Assembly: GCF_905171775.1 (NCBI RefSeq)
Contig: NC_053494.1
Coordinates: forward strand, 130,860,210-130,924,209
Reading direction: 5' to 3'
DNA from: Rana temporaria
Lineage: Eukaryota; Chordata; Amphibia; Anura; Ranidae
Length of the DNA stretch: 64,000 bases
A model generated the notes under the pieces. That model saw nothing but the letters and a program-made list of their open reading frames with translations. It made no database searches and had not been told where the DNA came from. This document shows, piece after piece, positions 54,949 to 64,000 of the stretch (position 1 is its first letter; the number at the start of each line of letters is the position of its first letter). A program made the translations under genes and the position numbers.

Positions 54949-57004
54949 GCGACTTCCTCATCTTCCTGCTCCTCGACGGCTTGATCAATGACACAATGCA
55001 ATGCATGCTCCAGAAAGAAGGTGTAAGGTACGATGTCACTGATGGCGCCCTGACTGCGACTGACCAGTTTGGTGATCTCATCAAATGGTTGCAGAAGTCT
55101 GCATGAGTCGCGCATTAGAGCAGCCACTGGCGCGGTGCAAAAAAAACAAGCTCCCCAGAACCTGTCCTGCCGCAGAGTTCGTACAGGTAGTCGTTAACTG
55201 CACGTTTCTGCTGGAGCAGCCTATCAAGCATATACAATGTTGAGTTATATCGCATCAGGCAGTCACAAATAAGATGTCTGACGGGCAGGTTGTGTCACCG
55301 CTGAATGTCAGCAAGGCGAGCCATGGCCGTGTAAGATCTTCTGAAATGGGCTGAGATTTTCCTGGCCTGCCGCAAGACACCCTGGAGCCCATGGTATTTG
55401 GCAACGAATCGATGCATGACCAAGTTGAGGACGTGTGCCATGCATAGTACGTGTTTAATTTTACCTTGTTTCAGCACGCTCAGCAGATTGGCACCGTTGT
55501 TGCACACCTCCAGGCACAACAGACGCAGAACAGCATGGCAACGTCTCACCTGGCATGTCGAATAGGTTCTGGGGATCTTGGGCGGCGCAGCGGAAGAGAC
55601 GGTAGCATCGGAAACAGAGGAGTCAGCCGAGGAGGAGAGGGAGGATGGAGGAGGAGGAGAGGAAGAGGCAGGCCTGCATGCAATCCGTGACGGTAAAACC
55701 AAATCTACATGGGTGCCACGGGTTACATGCTTGACAGCCGTCAGAAGGTTCACCCAGTGGGGAGTAAAAGTTATATATCTTCCCTGCCCGTGTTTGCCTA
55801 GACCACGTGTCTGTGGTCAGATGTATCTTGGCACCGACACTGTGTGCCAGAGATACATTCACTTGCCGCTGAACATGGTCATATAGCTCTAGGATGCCCT
55901 TCTGTGAAAAAAAATTCCTTCCTGGGACCTTCCATTTTGGTGTTCCAATGGCCACAAATTTTCAAAAGGCCTCCGAGTCCACCAGTTTATATGGCAGTAG
56001 TTGGCGGGCTATTAGTTCCGACAAGCCAGCGGTCAACCGTTGGGCAAGAGGGTTATCCGGCATCATCGTTTTTTACGATCGGACATTTGGGCCACAGAAG
56101 CCTGCCTTTTTGCAGAAAAACGTGAGGACGGCATGATGGAAGGTGGAGTGGAGGACAATTGTGAGCATAGAGGGGAAGGAGAAGGAGAAGAGGCTGGACG
56201 GTGAGAGCCTGGAGTGTGGCTTTGTGGGTTCTGATGGCGTTGCTCCCACTGGACTCGGTGATGGGAGGCCAGGTGCCTTCTTAAGGCGGTCGTCCCTAGG
56301 TGAGTGTTGGGCTTACCGCGACTTATGCGTTGACTGTAAAGGCTGCAGATGGCAACACTATTGTCTGCAGCAGACACGTTAAAAAAAGCCCACACTGCGG
56401 AGCCATGGGCCGGCGTCCTGGGAGCGCCAGATGTGACCGTACATGGTTGATGGCTTGCTCCTGATACATTAGGAGTCTTGTTTGTCCCTTCTGTGCAATG
56501 TAAGTTAGGCCTGCTTCTCCTCCCTATCTGCTGGTCCATCTCTCCCTCTGAACACCCCTCCTCTTCCTCTCTTGTGGGCACCCACGTGACGTCTGTAGAC
56601 ACGTCATCATCGACGTCACCTTCCCCATCACTAACAATAGAGATCTCGGAGTAGGCAGCAACAGCGGGCACCAACCTCTTTGGGCTGATCTGAGTACTGT
56701 TGTCAGACTGCTGAGTGCCGGCTGTTGCTACCTCCTCTTCCTGATCCAATGCCAAGAATGGCTGCGCATCCAAAATGTCTTCTGATGGATCGGAAAATAA
56801 TTCCTGTGACTCAAGCGGAGGGTATATGGTGGTGGTTGTTGGTGATTGGTGGTTGTTGGTGTTGTTGTTGGTGAGCCACTCAGGTGCGTCCTTTGACGTA
56901 ATCGAACGAACATTGTGCCACTTCCCACTTTGGCTCCGGCTTGGTGCTCCCGCCCTACCCCTATCACCGCTGTGGAAGGGCCTGCCTCTTCCCCTGCCTG
57001 TCAT
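54949..57004 (-). pseudogene. hAT transposase, BED-finger type, broken and 3'-truncated
   Basis: From the ATG at 57004: a basic N-terminus, an acidic region, then a BED finger (SAVWAFFNVSAADNS, RISRGKPNTHLGTTALRRHL then ASHH) in which the second Cys reads Tyr (CSLYSQ). After a frameshift near 56060 come RQLLPYKLVDSEAF-type sequence and, in the 55955 frame, IHLTTDTWSRQTRAG with the first catalytic Asp. The frame shifts again near 55740 to NLLTAVKHVTRGTH, NGANLLSVLKQGKIKHVLCM and NLVMHRFV. The last recognisable block is LLQPFDEITKLVSRSQGA near 55080. The C-terminal dimerisation domain is missing. The protein would have cut and joined hAT DNA; this copy cannot. Confidence 0.85.
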
Positions 57005-57399
57005 TTTTAAAATGACCCTGTGACAAAAGTCTCTAGAGAAGCGCAGTATATGTGGAAGAAGGTATATAACAAAATCTGTCGTTTTGGGGGGCCACTGGTT
57101 TATCGCACCAGTTATGAAACCTTTTTTTCAGGAAATTATGTCACTGTGTGTAACAGAAGTAAAGCAGCGAAGGCGACAACAATTCTGCAGTACCCAAATA
57201 CACTATTATGAAAGTATATTTTTAGACACCCGCTTCAATCTGTCGTTTTTGGGGGCCACTGGTTTATCGCACCAGTTATGAAAGTTTTTTTTCAGGAAAT
57301 TTTGTGAGGCAAAAATTCAGCAGTAACCAAATACACCGCCAGTCACAATGCTGCACAATACAAATCCACTTTAATATGCTTTCTATATTCAAAAGTATA
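57005..57399 (-). repeat. hAT leader with a duplicated 48-bp block
   Basis: tggtttatcgcaccagttat with its flanks occurs at 57070-57118 and 57232-57280, about 160 bp apart. It lies just upstream of the transposase start and is non-coding. Confidence 0.7.
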
Positions 57400-57765
57400 T
57401 TATAAGTGTATAATACACCTATGTACTGCAGAGCGAGTAGTACACCTATACCAGTGCTTGAAAGGACTTTTGTGGACGTGTTAGGTAACGATTTGTGTCA
57501 CTACAGTCTGTCCCTGCTCGAAACAGCAACCTGTCCCTACACTGACAAAAAGTATATGAATGTATTACACACCTATGTACTGCAGAGCAAGTAGAACACC
57601 TATACCAGTGCTTGAAAGGACTTTTGTGGACCTGTTATGTAACGATTTGTGTCACTACAGTCTGTCCCTGCTCAAAACAGCAACCTGTCCCTACACTGAC
57701 AAAAAGTATATGAATGTATTACACACCAATATATTGCACAGCAAGTAGCACACCTATACCAGTCC
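57400..57765 (-). repeat. 154-bp tandem repeat in the hAT leader
   Basis: acctatgtactgcagagc-like starts occur at 57417, 57571 and 57725, exactly 154 bp apart. More unit fragments (cagcctgtccctgctc) continue beyond the insertions at 58727-58819 and 59459-59525. So the array originally ran into the hAT terminus. Confidence 0.85.
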
Positions 57766-57769
57766 TTAA

Positions 57770-58722
57770 CCACTTCAGATCCGTAGGACGTCCTGGGACG
57801 TCCTCCACTTTGAGCGGTGATATCTGAATGATGCCTGCAGCTGCAGGCATCATTCAGATATCGCCGTCTTCAGCTGGCGTTTCTGTGCACCAGAAGAACG
57901 ATCAAAGCGGCGGTTTCACCGCTCGATCGTTGTTCTAGGCAGCGGGAGGGGACGTTCCCCCCCCTCCCGCCGCCATCCGGTGCTTCTCCGGGCTCTCCCG
58001 TGCCATCGGGGGCCCGGAGAGCGTATCGGATGGCGCTCGTTGTTGAACCATAGAGATGACTGGTGACCAGATGGTCACAGTCATCTCTATGACCGTCGGA
58101 GGGCCGGGCACGACGTTATGACGTCACGCCCGGTACCCGGAAGTAAACAAAGCCGCTATCGCGGCTGTCGGCATGTAATCGGTGAAATTTTTTTCACCGA
58201 TTTCATGCTTGTAAGCCTGTAGGAGAGATGTGGGGTCTTATTGACCCCACATCTCTCCATAAAGAGGACCTGTCACACTGATTCCTATTACAAGGGATGT
58301 TTACATTCCTTGTAATAGGAATAAAAGTGATCAAAAAAAAAAATGTCAAAAAAAGTGTAAAAAAAAAATGAAGTAAAAAAAAAAAATAATACATTTTTTT
58401 TTTTAAAAACGCCCCTGTCCCGGTCGCTCGCGTGCAGAAGCGAACGCGCATGCAAGTCCCGCCCACATATGTAAACACCGTTCAAACCCCACATGTGAGG
58501 TATTGTCGCGTGCGTTAGAGCGTGTGCAACAATTCTAGCACTAGACCTACTCTGTAACTCAAAAATAGTAACCTGTAAAAAAATTTAAAGCGTTGCCTAT
58601 GGAGATTTTTAAGTACCGAAGTTTGGCGCCATTCCATGAGTGTGCGCAATTTTAAAGCGTGACATGTTAGGTATCTATTTACTCGGCGTAAAAGTGCCAA
58701 AATAGGCCCGGTGACGAAGTGG
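57770..58722. mobile_element. TTAA-type element (piggyBac-like MITE) made of serial hairpins
   Basis: TTAA at 57766-57769 and 58723-58726; termini CCACTTC and GAAGTGG. Inside lies a row of short inverted repeats: 57819-57862 (perfect), about 57891-57936, 57941-57973, 58048-58093, a cgggc/gcccg pair near 58104-58134, tcggtgaaa/tttcaccga near 58179-58201, 58222-58259 (gagagatgtggggtc/gaccccacatctctc) and 58285-58321. The family is common in ranid DNA as I know it. No transposase. Confidence 0.85.
57819..57862. repeat. Perfect 44-bp palindrome
   Basis: GATATCTGAATGATGCCTGC and AG meet their exact reverse complement with no loop. It could extrude as a cruciform. Confidence 0.9.
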
Positions 58723-58819
58723 TTAAAGGGACTTTTGTGGACCTTTTAGATAGCTATTTTATTGAATACAGCCCGTCCCTGCTCGAAACAGCAACCTGTC
58801 CCAACACAGGACTTTTGTG

Positions 58820-58991
58820 TTTAAACAGGGTTTGTTATAGAGTTGTTGCTCACTAGCATAAGATTGGATTCTGCATATGTTTACCCCTGTATTTATGTAT
58901 CTGTGGATGTCAACCTAATTGTATTGTTACTGTGGTTCATGTGGACCAATTTCCTGTTATGAATAAATAAACAATTTAAAAAAAAATAAAA
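58820..58991 (+). mobile_element. 5'-truncated LINE tail, 11-bp target duplication
   Basis: ggacttttgtg occurs at 58809-58819 and 58992-59002. The insert ends aataaataaacaatttaaaa plus A-rich sequence, like a LINE 3' end. It is only about 172 bp long. One caution: this phrase also belongs to the 154-bp repeat, so the duplication could be older. Confidence 0.6.
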
Positions 58992-59010
58992 GGACTTTTG
59001 TGGACCTTTA

Positions 59011-59458
59011 AGGCCTTGTACAGACGACCGGATCTATCCGCTGGGATTGATCCGTGGATCAGTTCCAGCAGATAGATCCGGTCGTCTGTACGTCCGAGCG
59101 GACATTTCCCGGCGGATAAAAATCCACCCGACGGATTCCCAGCGGATAAAAATTTTGTAGCATGCTACAAAATCTATCCGCTGGGATCCAGTCCAGCGGA
59201 CTGATCCGGTCGTCTGTACAGACTCACCGGATCAGTCCGTCCGCTCCCCTCCCTCGCATGCGTGGAAGTATTTACTTTCCAGCGTCGCGCACGTCGCGGC
59301 GTCATCGACGGCGCGACACGTCACCGCGGTTGTATTCCGCGCAGATTTCGATCTGATGGTGTGTACAGCCATCAGATCCAAATCCTCCAGAGTATTTACT
59401 TGCTGGAAACGGTCCGGCGGACCGTTTACAGCGGATATCCTCTCGTGTGTACGGGGCC
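59011..59458. mobile_element. Palindromic MITE, GGCC..GTACAGACG family, TTA duplication
   Basis: AGGCCTTGTACAGACGACCGG faces GTGTGTACGGGGCC. TTA flanks both sides (59008-59010, 59459-59461). It shares gatctatccgctg blocks with 11838-12297. No genes. Confidence 0.8.
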
Positions 59459-59770
59459 TTAGATAGCTATTTGATTGAATACAGCCTGTCCCTGCTCCAA
59501 ACACCAACCTCTCCCTACACTGACAAAAAGCAGAATGTAAGATGGCCGCCAGATCAGGTCTATTTATAAGGTAGGGGGTATGTCCATGTGCTAAAATGTC
59601 CCAATTGGTTGTCCTGAACCACCTGATGGATGTGTCATAGGTCAAAGTTCTTCTCCGTGTAAAATAGCGGACCGCCGCGAACATCGCCAGATGTCCGCCG
59701 GTTTGGCGGACCGCGAATGAGCAAAGTTTGCCGCAAAACGACCACCGGGTGAACCGCCAGGCCATCTCTA
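59459..59770 (-). mobile_element. Right terminus of the hAT element
   Basis: The minus strand begins TAGAGATGGCCTGGCGGTTC at 59770, a terminus I associate with an amphibian hAT family. The last repeat unit and TATA box follow. The other terminus, expected left of 54949, was not found, so the element is truncated by or joined to LINE D sequence. Confidence 0.65.
59561..59568 (-). promoter_or_regulatory. TATA box of the hAT element
   Basis: TATAAATA reads on the minus strand about 200 bp inside the hAT terminus and upstream of the tandem leader. It is a plausible promoter for the transposase. Confidence 0.5.
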
Positions 59771-60765
59771 GCAGGTAGTGATACTACATGAATGATTTCT
59801 GGCTGTAGCATTTAGATGTTTGTTGAGCAGGTGAACTGACCATTTGAACCACCGATTCAGCAAACTGTAGATTTGTAAAGTTCAGGTTGAACTCTGCATT
59901 GTCGCAAACTTGAATCTCATCCCTATTACTATCTTTACTATTTAAGCCCTAGCTTAATGTCCTAAGCATAAAACATTTTGTATATGTAAAATGCAAAAAA
60001 AAAAAAGGATAATTTTATTATTTATTTTTGTCTAAACCATTATGGTACAGATTCTCAAGAAAATATTAAATACAAATATTTGCTAAAATTAGAGATTTGC
60101 ATTAAATAACAATAGGTTTGTAAACAATTGCTTACACCTGCTCAGACACTTAATTAGATCAGATATTAATTATACCTTTGGGACATGCATTCCCAAAGAA
60201 ACTTGCTATTCTTATTGTAATTGAACTATATAAAAGGGTAAATATTGGTTTAAAAAGAGGCTATTGATCTCTGGAGCACCTCATATTACTGCTGAACTTT
60301 TCTTCCTTTTTTGGTATGTTAGGACTTCTATTAACTGAGTTTGATTTTCTAATAATGTAATGTGAATTATAAACTGTTTATGCTTTAAGCTGAAACACAC
60401 AATGACATAATGGCTGAGAACCTGCTACAGGCAGTCCCCGAGTTACATACATCCGACTTACATGCAACTCATACTCACAATCAGAGGGAGACAACAGCAA
60501 GTGAGAGGAAAATCTACCCCTAGGTCACAGGGACAGAAAGTGAAGTGAAATCTTCTGAACAGGGGGATAGGCAGAAAAACAAACGTTATGTAAAAAAATG
60601 CACAAATTATTTTTTTGGCTGGAGTGACACTTAAAAAAATGTACCTGCTCCAATGTGCATACAAATGTAACTTGAGAACAGACCTACAGAACCTATTTTG
60701 TTTGTATCCTGGGACTGCCTTATAATGCAATGATTTAATTGTACTAGTGCTTGAATTTCCCAACA
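59771..60765. other. No gene recognised
   Basis: AT-rich sequence. A phrase aaacttgaatctcatcccta at 59907-59927 resembles a decayed MITE end. Nothing else is supported. Confidence 0.4.
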
Positions 60766-61755
60766 GTAGGGTTGCCACCTGTCTGGGATTGACCCGGACA
60801 GTCCGGGTGTTGAATCGGGTGTCCGTGTTTCAGACAGCCTGAGACCCGGACACATTATTCAGAATGGACTGCAATTTTCCAAGTACTACAACCACCATGT
60901 ACATAGGTGTGAACACGGGCCCCACCCCTATACGTGGACAGGAGAGGAGAGAGGGCTCAATCAGCTCCTCCACCTCCCACCGTGACCCCTCTGTCTGCCC
61001 ACCCACGCTCGAATCCTCCGTGTTTTTTTGACTCAGGAAAGGGATGGGTAATCTAGAAATTTGAAGCTCAGCAGCTGGCAGATACATGGTGGATGAAAGG
61101 CGTTGATGCCTGAGCCTCCACCCTCAGGTTAGTGAGCTCACAATCCAATGTGACTGAAGTCTCCCCCCTCCCTTTCTTCTCTCTCCCGCTTCTAAGCAAG
61201 TGAGTACACTAAGGTAAGGGGTACTCAGATGTAAGGGGTGCCCTGTGGACTCTGATGTATGTGGCGCTTTGTGAACCCTGATGGGATACGTGAATCTAAA
61301 AACTGGCTGTGAGTAAGATATAGAACATTTTGTAGATCTTTCCTCTTTGGACTTTTTTATATCTAGACATAACAAAAATGCCAAATTAAATGTCCACCCA
61401 GTTTCACAAACCTTAGCATTATACTGTATATACAAACTGTTTGCTTTGGAATTATTTCCATAATTGTTTTATTGTCAAACTACATGTTGTGGGTTCTTGT
61501 ACGTCACCCTGGTATTATTCTTCTACAGCAACGCATTTATTGCTTTAAAAATTATACTTTGTCCAGGCTTAAAATAACAAAATTTTGGATATTAGAATGC
61601 ATTTCTGGAATGTTTGCCTCCTGCAAATAGCTAAGTGTGTATTTGGGTGGAATTAAATTAAAAAGTTGAATCTATATTACAGTTTTTATTCTGTGTTGTG
61701 TGGTCTATGAGTAAGAGTATGTCTTGTTTTCTTCAAGAGGATTTTTTCTCTGTAA
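60766..61755. other. Decayed repeat and unrecognised sequence
   Basis: gggttgccacctgtctggga at 60767 and the following cccggacagtccgggtg hairpin resemble the end of a widespread vertebrate repeat. The rest shows no supported coding frame. Confidence 0.4.
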
Positions 61756-62080
61756 GCCCAAGTTCACACTGGGCTGCGGGAGTGAAGCCGTGCAAGTTCA
61801 GCTGAACTCGCACGATTTCACTACCGCTGGCAGTCCCGATTTCGGCCGTGATTATAGAGACATCTGTGCAGCTTTCTGCACAGATGTCAATGTATATCGT
61901 GGGCCGAAATCGCAAAAAGTAGTACAGGAACTACTTTTTGAAATCGGTGCAGCGCCGCAGATGCGTCGTCGCACTGATTAGGACGGTGCCATTGCCGGCA
62001 ATTTGCGGCAAACACCGCCGTTGTGACATGCAATTTACATGCCAAATCGCATGTCAAAACGCACCAGTGTGAACCAGGCC
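61756..62080. mobile_element. MITE with GTTCACACTGG termini, TAA duplication
   Basis: GCCCAAGTTCACACTGG faces CCAGTGTGAACCAGGCC. TAA flanks both sides (61753-61755, 62081-62083). A 3-bp duplication fits Harbinger-type insertion. CpG-rich internal hairpins; non-coding. Confidence 0.8.
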
Positions 62081-62083
62081 TAA

Positions 62084-62468
62084 AAGTTGTTTTTTTTAAT
62101 TGAAAAAGAAATAGCAAGGTAATATGAGGATTTTAGGATGCTCTCCAATTAGTTTTTCCCCTGCTTCCATAACTCCCCCAGAGTGTGCCTGTGATTAGCT
62201 TTATTCTTTGCACTGTCCTACAGTATTTCTGAAAAAGTTTGATGTAAACCTCTATTACAGTTAGGTTGCACTTTATAATAGACTGGCCTTAAAATGAATG
62301 TTTTAACTGTATAGATGACATCTATTTCTTTAACAGTTGTCCAGTTTTTAGATTTAGCACGCCTTCAAGATTTTTTTATAACTTCTGTGATCAGAATTAA
62401 CTGATATGTGCCCTTTAATTTATTTTTTATTTTTACACAACTCTGTCTTAAAGTATTTGAAGTATAAT
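62084..62468. other. No feature recognised
   Basis: AT-rich, with no supported frame or repeat end. Confidence 0.4.
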
Positions 62469-62596
62469 GCGGCGTACACACCATCACTTTATGTGATGAA
62501 AAAAAGCATGCTTCAATTTTTTGTGTCGTTTTTCAAAATGTTGTTTTTTGTGTCAATTAAAATGATAGTGTGTGGGCAAAACAACGTTTAAAACAA
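62469..62596. mobile_element. Left half of a GCGGCGTACACACCATCA MITE
   Basis: It shares the terminus and the agcatgcttcaattttttgt phrase with the MITE at 43269-44400. It is cut by the Harbinger element beginning at 62597. Confidence 0.7.
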
Positions 62597-63334
62597 GGGG
62601 CCAAATTCTCAAAAAGCTGTGCAAATTTAGGATTATCTAACTTATGTCATTTAAGTTACGGCGCCCTAAGTTGGTGTCGTAAGTACCGTATCCACAGCGC
62701 ATTTGCGCACAAAATTGCGCCATCCTTAACCTAAGTTCCAATGCGTAAGGCGTGGTTATGGCAAGTGGGAATGAAGTGGGCGTGCTTCATTGTTATGAGC
62801 CGTGACCCCATGCAAATGAAGGGCCGGCCGTACTGCGCATTCGCGCACGAATCTGGACCTCACTGCGCATGTGCAGAACTTTGGTCATCGCAATCAGTGA
62901 GATAGGTAAAAGGCCAAGCGTACTTAGTTTGAGGATCGCCCTGTGTCTAAATAGCCCCAGTCAAACACACTTCTATTGCAAAAGTATTTCCCTGTGTTCC
63001 CTTCCTAAAGCAAGTTGCTTCTGCTTTGAACGTTTGTCAGTGTTTGTTGGTAAGATTTGTTTGTGAGAAAAGTTTTTGTGGAGTTGGAGGGTATAGTTGG
63101 TGTTTGTTTTTGATAATTTGTTCTTTGTTTTGATTGTTTGCCTGTTTGTTTTTGATAAGTGTTTCTTTTTTGGTGTGTGATTGTTTTTTGTTTCCCTTTT
63201 TTGCCTGTTTGTTTTTGAATTTATAGTAGCTGTCTGTTTTTTTTTTTTTTTTGCTTGTTTTTATTTTCTTTGTTGTGTGTGTGTATTGTTGTTTGTTTTT
63301 TGGGTGAGTTCCCTGTTGCTGGGTGTTGTCTGTC

Positions 63335-64000
63335 ATGGCTCCCAAGCGCAGGAAGCTAAATTTTACAGTGGCAGAGAAGCATATACTTGCTCAGGGCGTC
63401 ATTAAATATGGGTGATTTCTCTATGGCCCTGAGAGCCACAACACCACCCCGGCCAGGAGGAAGGAGATCCTTAAAAATATCACCGATCGGATCAATGCGG
63501 CGGGGGGGGGGGGAGACCAGGACCATCGCTGGAGTTCAAAAAAAGATCAATGACTTGAGGAGCGTGTCCCGGAACAAGCTGGCAACGCTGCATGCCCATA
63601 CCAGGGGCACTGGAGGAGGGGGACCCTGCCCAGTCAGGATGAGTGAGGAGGAATGGGCAGTGGCCGAGTGTTTCCACCCACAGCAGGTGGTGGGCCTGCC
63701 TGGCTTTGACTCTGATCCTCTTATGAGGACAGGTAATTTTTTTGAATTTCTATCTGGTGATTAGCATGTGTGGGTGGGGGAAGGGAAGATGTGCCAAGTG
63801 TGTGGATCCACAAACCTGTGATTGTTTTGTGTCCTCCCCAGATGGCCAGGAGGTTGCAGCCCCATCAGCCCAGGAGGTTGCTGGGTCATCAGCCCAGGAG
63901 GTGGCAGCCCCATCAGCCCAGGAGGTGGCAGCCCCATCAGCCCAGGAGGTGGCAGCCCCATCAGCCCAGGAGGTGGCAACCCCATCAGGTCAGGAGGTGG
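63335..64000 (+). pseudogene. Harbinger Myb/SANT-like DNA-binding protein, two exons, damaged, partial
   Basis: The ATG at 63335 gives MAPKRRKLNFTVAEKHILAQ, then FLYGPESHNTTPARRKEIL, ITDRINAAG, GVQKKINDLRSVSRNKLATL and PEEE-type sequence (MSEEEWAV), the Myb/SANT-like (NAIF1-type) protein that works with Harbinger transposase in the nucleus and binds the transposon ends. A TGA interrupts at YG*FLYG (about 63413), and a run of G (about 63499-63511) shifts the frame, so this copy is broken. Exon 1 ends at a donor ACAG|GTAATT near 63733. An acceptor cctccccag at 63840 opens exon 2, which begins GQEVAAPSAQEV and is made of the 24-bp repeat. The gene continues past 64000. Confidence 0.75.
63841..64000 (+). 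repeat. 24-bp coding repeat in the Myb-like protein tail
   Basis: gcccaggaggtggcagcccc plus atca repeats at least six times, encoding the eight-residue unit SAQEVAAP. The array reaches the window end. Confidence 0.85.

Larger units (their letters stand above)
62597..64000 (+). mobile_element. PIF-Harbinger transposon, 5' part (continues beyond window)
   Basis: It starts GGGGCCAAATTCTC, matching the termini of the Harbinger MITEs at 22678 and 43494, and contains the Myb/SANT-like gene at 63335. The transposase gene would lie to the right of the window. Confidence 0.7.

Noticed and set aside
60220..60245. TATATAAAAG as a host promoter
   Set aside because: No downstream coding frame or exon signal supports a gene.
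60830..61087. 85-codon minus-strand ORF as a possible host exon
   Set aside because: It overlaps a repeat-like segment, shows no domain I recognise and has no splice or start support.
63761..63985. Minus-strand ORF with GLMGLPPP repeats
   Set aside because: It is antisense to the 24-bp SAQEVAAP coding repeat of the Myb-like protein.

Overview
The window looks like a slice of a large amphibian genome, most probably a ranid-like frog. It is filled with transposable elements, and I find no cellular gene in it. The organism call is inference. It rests on the element mix (L1/Tx1-type LINEs, PIF-Harbinger, hAT, TTAA-type elements, a Penelope-like element, a Gmr1-like gypsy element) and on several inverted-repeat MITE families (termini such as GGCCGCGTACACACG) that I associate with ranid genomes.

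Layout. 1-4540: a Gmr1-like Ty3/gypsy retrotransposon on the minus strand (5' LTR, gag-protease, then integrase before reverse transcriptase) that runs off the left edge. 4541-8130: an AT-hairpin, a TTAA-type palindromic MITE, and a GC-rich palindromic MITE split by a Penelope-like retroelement (16-bp target duplication), which is itself split by a hAT MITE (8-bp duplication). 8130-13300: hammerhead-ribozyme-like motifs, a decayed Harbinger transposase with a recognisable intron, and palindromic MITEs. 13300-26850: a badly broken L1-like LINE (LINE A, plus strand) cut by four insertions, including a 3.4-kb Harbinger-type MITE and a TTAA-flanked mosaic with about 2 kb of CT-rich minisatellite. 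A second LINE 3' end follows. 26920-28803: MITEs and featureless sequence. 28804-34150: LINE B, nearly complete but with a deletion in the RT. 34150-35290: a hAT fragment and a tandem array of about 172 bp.

35700-54650 is the most instructive block. LINE D, an old L1-like element on the minus strand, has been split by two younger plus-strand L1-like elements. LINE E (47111-52752) sits between its two ORFs, and LINE C (36778-42852) sits in its ORF2. Both carry clean 15-16 bp target duplications. LINE C has two uninterrupted ORFs (365 and 1264 codons) with the endonuclease, RT and CCHC residues in place, so it may be able to move. A nested pair of MITEs also lies inside LINE D.

54650-59770: a hAT (BED-finger) element on the minus strand. 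It keeps its right terminus, a TATA box, tandem-repeat leader and most of a broken transposase. It is interrupted by a TTAA-type element containing a row of hairpins, a truncated LINE tail and a TTA-flanked MITE. 59771-62470 is mostly unrecognised, with a MITE. 62597-64000 is the start of another Harbinger element, carrying the Myb/SANT-like DNA-binding protein gene.

The genes do not form a host pathway. LINE C could supply retrotransposition machinery in trans to the other LINEs. The Harbinger, hAT and TTAA MITEs depend on transposases that are broken here or encoded elsewhere.
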